Shown: piece by piece, positions 60,392-64,000 of the stretch
How the letters are laid out: the number at the start of each line of letters is the position of its first letter
How positions within the stretch are numbered: the stretch's first letter is position 1
Assembly (NCBI RefSeq): GCF_030272615.1
Contig: NC_081412.1
Coordinates: 544,135,370 to 544,199,369 of the forward strand
Source: Cryptomeria japonica
Taxonomy: Eukaryota; Streptophyta; Pinopsida; Cupressales; Cupressaceae
Reading direction: 5' to 3'
Length of the DNA: 64,000 nt
Position numbers and translations under genes: made by a program
The notes under the pieces: generated by a model
What the model saw: the letters and a program-made list of their open reading frames with translations, nothing else
Database searches by the model: none
Told to the model about the DNA's origin: nothing

Positions 60392-61129
60392 TTTCATTAG
60401 CATAGCAGATTCTCTCCCCCTCTCTTTTGTTACTTCTTCTATATGTTATTCTCATTCTTCTATTTGTTGTCCTTAGTGTTGTCTACTTGAGGACGATGCA
60501 AAGCATTGAGATCTCTCGATCTCTCTCATGTTGACTCAAAAGACACATGTGTTCCCTTCTTCTAGGTGACTTTCCTTGATTGGGGAATGAAGAACAATTA
60601 TGCATACATACATATGATATACATGAATTATCATACAGCATACTGACCCCGAGGAAAGCGAATTCACCTCGTACTTTGTGTTTTGTGTCTATTATCCTTG
60701 GGTTTATCTCACACTTGGGGGCTAAATCCTTGCGATAACGTGCTCCTTTCCTTTCTCATTTCTTATGTGTACCACTACGTTAAAACAATCACCCCCGTTG
60801 AGGCGTGTGCGATCGCTTTAACATAGGGGGGCATACACCCTGTCTATCCCTTCAGGATACATGAAAATTTCTTGGAGAACTCAGCTTTGCCTTGAAAATT
60901 ATCGGTATTTCTCTTGCATGACTCATAGTGAGGGAACCTTACTACTGATAGTCATTTTTCTCCCTCGTGATCTTCCCTTTTACTTTGTCAATCGAAGTCG
61001 TAAGATCCTTAGTCCATTGGGGGCTTGGTGTGTCTTGCCTCCTCGACGTGGTGAAAGTCTTTCAATATTGTTTCCTTGTACTTTACCGAAAGTATGAGCA
61101 TACATACTCCCACTAAAGTGGGGGCTAAA
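60392..61129 (+). promoter_or_regulatory. 3' non-coding part with repeated polypurine-like motifs; PPT at 61,111-61,129
   Basis: Before the 3' LTR the sequence is ACTAAAGTGGGGGCTAAA, a good polypurine tract. Similar G-runs occur upstream at about 60,713 (ACTTGGGGGCTAAA), 60,824 (ATAGGGGGGCATA) and 61,015 (CATTGGGGGCTTGG). No coding content, no pol. Confidence 0.7.
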
Positions 61130-62368
61130 TGTAGCATCCTAAAATTGCGACACTTGCAATTTCAACTGCATTTCGGTCTTCACGATGGCGACGCAACACG
61201 CAACCTGAATGGAGACCCCGAAACTTGATTATGACACTGAAAACTGCATTTTCTTGCACCCTGGCCTAAACCTCCTTTGCACCCTGCTGTCCCGGGAGGT
61301 GGGACCAGAGCGCCCAGCGCCCTGGTCCCCCAGGACCATGGCGCCCAGCACCCTGGTCCCTGGGTCCTATTTTGGGCCCGGTCTCTTTTGGACTTCGGGT
61401 CTTTATGTTTGCAAATTGGAAAATTATCTTTCCTGGTCGGCCTAAGGTCGGGAAAATCAGTCTATCAGCCCTAATTGACAAGTATATAAACTACATTTTC
61501 CTCTTTCATTCGATATGATGGAAAAGGCGTGGAAACTATACTCAAGAATTCAAGCATTCAAGCATTCTTTCAAGCAATTGATCATTCTAAGTCTCCATTC
61601 AAGGCTAAGTGTTGCATTCAAGACAAGGATTCAACCATTCAAGAGGAGATCACATACTACATGCTACATACAACATACAACATACAACAAACAACAACAT
61701 CTATACCTTCGCACATAAGGATACAAACATCCTTACAACAAGGTATTAGTACTTGTTTTACATTACTGACATTTACATTTATAGCATTGCTCATTTCTTG
61801 GTTAATTCCAAAACTGGGGTTTGACCTAAAGGCAAACCCCTAATCCCTAACCCCCCAATCGTCTTCGCTTTTCTGTGTGTAGGTTGCAGGTACGCGGCTG
61901 AAATTGAAGATCTGGAATCCTTGTGCAGAGACGAACAGATCCCCCTTCATTTCGTGGATTTTTCAGAGGACCGTGGCGCTCGGGCGCCATCGTCCTGGCA
62001 ACTTTTGCTCAAATTTGCAGGACAGCACCGTATCGACATTTTACTGCTAATTCTAGGTCCGCAACTTCATACTGTATTCCTATCTCAGTTTATAAGAGAA
62101 TCTTTCTCACTTTCTATGCATTCCTAGCTTAATTCTTCTATCAACATTCTTTACAAAAGAGGGTAGCCTTGCTGTCATAACCCTTGAAACTCATTTAGCA
62201 TCCAATCTTGCATTGCGTGGGATTGGATCTTGTGGGTTTCAACCCCTCTTTTGAATGTAAAGTCCCTCCTAAGTGAAAATCATCAACCCTAGTGAACCTC
62301 CCTTCTCTCTCCTTGGAGTTGGAAGAGGGGAGAGTAACTGGGGTTCGATCGCGATTTTCCACTTTACA
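61130..62368 (+). repeat. 3' LTR of the gag-only element
   Basis: 1,239 bp, same length as the 5' LTR, with about 38 mismatches. Followed by the target duplication GAAGC and ORF3 of LINE D. Confidence 0.95.
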
Positions 62369-62373
62369 GAAGC

Positions 62374-63518
62374 GTTAAAAACTTCCCGAAATCAGAGGAT
62401 GAGAAGGGAAAGCTTGTTAAGAAAGACAACATTTCCTACTACATTCCCTAGCAGGTAAAGCCCTTTCGGCAAAAAGTTTTAAGGGTTTTAATGGAGTTTC
62501 TCACTGTTGACGGTAGATTTACTAAAATCTATAACTATTATTTTACAATTCTTAACCACTTCCATCATGGGGCTAAAATATCCCTCCCATATTATTTAGT
62601 GTCTTCTTTGAATGAGAGTCTAGCTAATCATGCTAAAAAGCCTAATTCTTACCCTATAGCCCATCAGGGGCTCATATTTCTCATTTATGAATATCTAAAG
62701 GAAAAGGCTAGGGCTACCAATGATGATCCCCTGATCACCAATGCACATATTTTTGAGAGTTGCAAAGATTCTGATTCGGATGAGGATCAGGCTAATGCGC
62801 CTATCCACAAAAAAAGGAGAGCTGATATAGATAATGTTGAAACGGAGGTGCGCTGTGATGTGGAGGAGGAAAAGGGGAAGGATATTGAAACAAAAATGGA
62901 GAGTGAGAAGGATGAGAATGTTAGTGAAGAGGAAGAAGGGGGTAACTCTGAAAACCCTCACTCTAACCCTATGGGCTTGGACAGTAGGAATGTCACTTTG
63001 AATTCTAAGGAGGAAGATAGCCCTAACTCTATGGGCACTGAGCAGGGTAGGGATTCTACAAATACTATTTTGAGTACTGCCCATAATTGTACTTTGGAAT
63101 CCTTCAACTTCTAGAAATGGGTTGTGGACAACATTACTAGTATGCAAAGTAAACAGAGGGATCTGGAAAACAAGATAAATAAGTTGATTGAGGAAAATAA
63201 TTCGGGGAAAAAGAATGAGGAGACGGAAACTAGTGAAGCCGAGGAGGAAATCGAGATGGAGGAGTGGCTGGGAAAAAGACCAAATCAAAGGGGATTTGAA
63301 ACATCTGGAGGATGTTATCCGAATTTTGAAAGAATAGGCCAAGGAGGATAAAGACAATATCAATACCCGGGTTGCCTGCACTAAGAAGGCTTTGAAAAGT
63401 TTCATCACAGAATATGAATGCTCTAGTGGATCACTTGGAGAGGAAAAATGAGGATAAGAATTTGGTAATCATTGAAGATGTACCAACTTCCAGCTCCACC
63501 CATCATATTTCCAGGTGA
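62374..63518 (+). pseudogene. LINE D ORF3, second part (after LTR element)
   Basis: It resumes in phase as KNFPKSEDEKGKLVKKDNIS, then MEFLTVDGRFTKIYNYYF, TILNHFHHGAKISLPYYL, VSSLNESLANHAKKPNSYPI and AHQGLIFLIYEYLKEKARAT, which is the conserved core. A long acidic stretch follows (SDSDEDQ, EEEEGGNSENP). Then comes a coiled coil (SMQSKQRDLENKINKLIEEN; in a shifted frame KGDLKHLEDVIRILKE and DHLERKNEDKNLVIIEDVPT) to a stop at about 63,518. One TAG at 63,112-63,114 and at least one frameshift near 63,290 are present. First and second parts together are about 1,430 bp. Confidence 0.75.
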
Positions 63519-63840
63519 AGGACTAGGCAAAACACTACTGGGATGGAGACCAAAATGAAAGATATCCAGCTAAGACAAGAGAGAAATGATCTAAGGGAAG
63601 CAGCCAAGGCGATGATTCTTTTGGTTCAGAATGTTGAGGAGTCTATAAAAGTATTCAATTGATATGTAATGCTGGGTTTGGGAGGCCAATTTCTTGTTGG
63701 CTCCTTGCTGTCTTTTTGTCCCAGCTGCTGGTTTTTGTGCTAGTCTTTTGCAGCTGTTTTGTCTTGTTTCTTTCATGCTCATCTTTCGTAATGTAAGCAG
63801 GTTTCAGGTCCCTTAAAACCTATATTTCTTAATCAAAAAC
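63519..63840 (+). other. 3' untranslated region and conserved terminus of LINE D
   Basis: A T/G-rich stretch (TTTTGTCC, TGCTGG, TTTTGTCTTG) resembles those of A and E. The hairpin GGTTTCAGGTCCCTTAAAAC with a final C lies at 63,800-63,820, then TATATTTCTTAATCAAAAAC ends at 63,840. Confidence 0.7.
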
Positions 63841-64000
63841 TAATAATTATGATGTATTACTGGTGAATTAAATAAATTATTAAATTTTGGCAAATTTGAT
63901 CCAATCATGTATCGACTATTTTGGCGAATCTTTGAATTCAGCAATTTAATAAAATAAACTCTTTGGCAATTTGAATAAGAAGAAAATAAAATTTTGTAAA
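63841..64000. other. AT-rich DNA to window end
   Basis: Nothing supported. Confidence 0.5.

Larger units (their letters stand above)
54528..62368 (+). mobile_element. Gag-only LTR retrotransposon (TR-GAG type), intact ends
   Basis: 7,841 bp with two LTRs of exactly 1,239 bp (TGTAGC...TTTACA) and target duplication GAAGC (54,523-54,527 and 62,369-62,373). I count about 38 differences between the LTRs, roughly 97% identity, mostly transitions. The internal region has a leader, one long gag-protease frame (57,035-60,391 with one stop), then about 0.7 kb without coding content and a polypurine tract. No reverse transcriptase, RNase H or integrase is present, so movement would need enzymes from another gypsy element. 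It resembles non-autonomous gag-only families of plants. Confidence 0.92.
52520..63840 (+). mobile_element. LINE copy D: ORF2 end, ORF3 and 3' terminus, split by a gag-only LTR element
   Basis: Plus-strand copy from a lineage different from A and B. It starts 5'-truncated next to the start of B (head to head). Without the 7,841-bp LTR element and one GAAGC it is about 3.5 kb: part of ORF2, a 271-bp spacer, ORF3 and a 3' untranslated region ending in hairpin plus TTTCTTAATCAAAAAC at 63,840. It shows the same ORF2-spacer-ORF3-tail order as A. Confidence 0.83.

Noticed and set aside
48459-63840. Twin-priming explanation for the inverted LINE pair B/D
   Set aside because: Both arms contain the same 3' region, and they belong to different sequence lineages.

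Overview
The window looks like a stretch of a large, repeat-rich seed-plant nuclear genome. The evidence is an intron-containing plant-type glutamate receptor-like (GLR) gene, L1-clade LINEs with a C-terminal RNase H, a Ty3/gypsy chromovirus, a gag-only LTR retrotransposon and long AT-rich relic DNA between them. A conifer or other gymnosperm is my best guess from the style of the repeats; that is inference. I saw no CRISPR array, rRNA or tRNA gene and no bacterial-style operon.

Layout. 1-1.57 kb: relic DNA. 1.57-8.35 kb (+): decayed LINE 'Z' (ORF2, then an ORF3-like stretch and a 3' tail). 9-11.5 kb: AT-rich DNA with short duplications. 11.6-13.54 kb: almost pure pyrimidine strand with two long (CT)n cores. 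15.63-20.58 kb (+): a six-exon GLR gene, the only host gene I recognise, apparently broken by a deletion in the ligand-binding S2 lobe. 20.8-28.9 kb: relic and dispersed repeats plus a small second GLR fragment at 28.4 kb. 28.98-44.60 kb (+): LINE 'A' (ORF1, ORF2, ORF3, 3' tail), interrupted by a 1.14 kb DNA element in its endonuclease (30,029-31,169; 4-bp target duplication) and by a 7.7 kb minus-strand chromovirus in ORF3 (35,897-43,594; 5-bp duplication CATTC). 46.62-47.26 kb (-): ORF3/3'-tail fragment 'E'. 48.46-52.51 kb (-): LINE 'B'. 52.52-63.84 kb (+): LINE 'D', head-to-head with B, whose ORF3 is split by a 7.84 kb gag-only LTR retrotransposon (54,528-62,368; duplication GAAGC; two 1,239-bp LTRs).

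Main result. Every LINE ORF2 in the window whose 3' end is visible (Z, A, B, D) is followed on the same strand by one particular unrecognised open reading frame, here called ORF3. It is about 480 codons long in A, B and D once the nested insertions are mentally removed. It has an N-terminal FYRDRK motif, a central conserved block (DGR...YHFTILNHFRHG...HEGLI.LI.EY), an acidic linker and a C-terminal coiled coil. In A, D and E, ORF3 is followed by a shared 3' terminus: a small GGTTT/AAACC hairpin and then CTTAATCAAAAAC. The copies belong to clearly diverged lineages, so the ORF2-ORF3-tail order looks conserved. I read this as an L1-type LINE with a third ORF downstream of RNase H. I do not recall such an element being described, and a database search is needed to establish novelty.

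All transposon genes here carry stops or frameshifts, except that the gag-only element has one long gag-protease frame with a single late stop. Coordinates of truncated or diverged ends are approximate; LTR, target-duplication and splice coordinates were read base by base.
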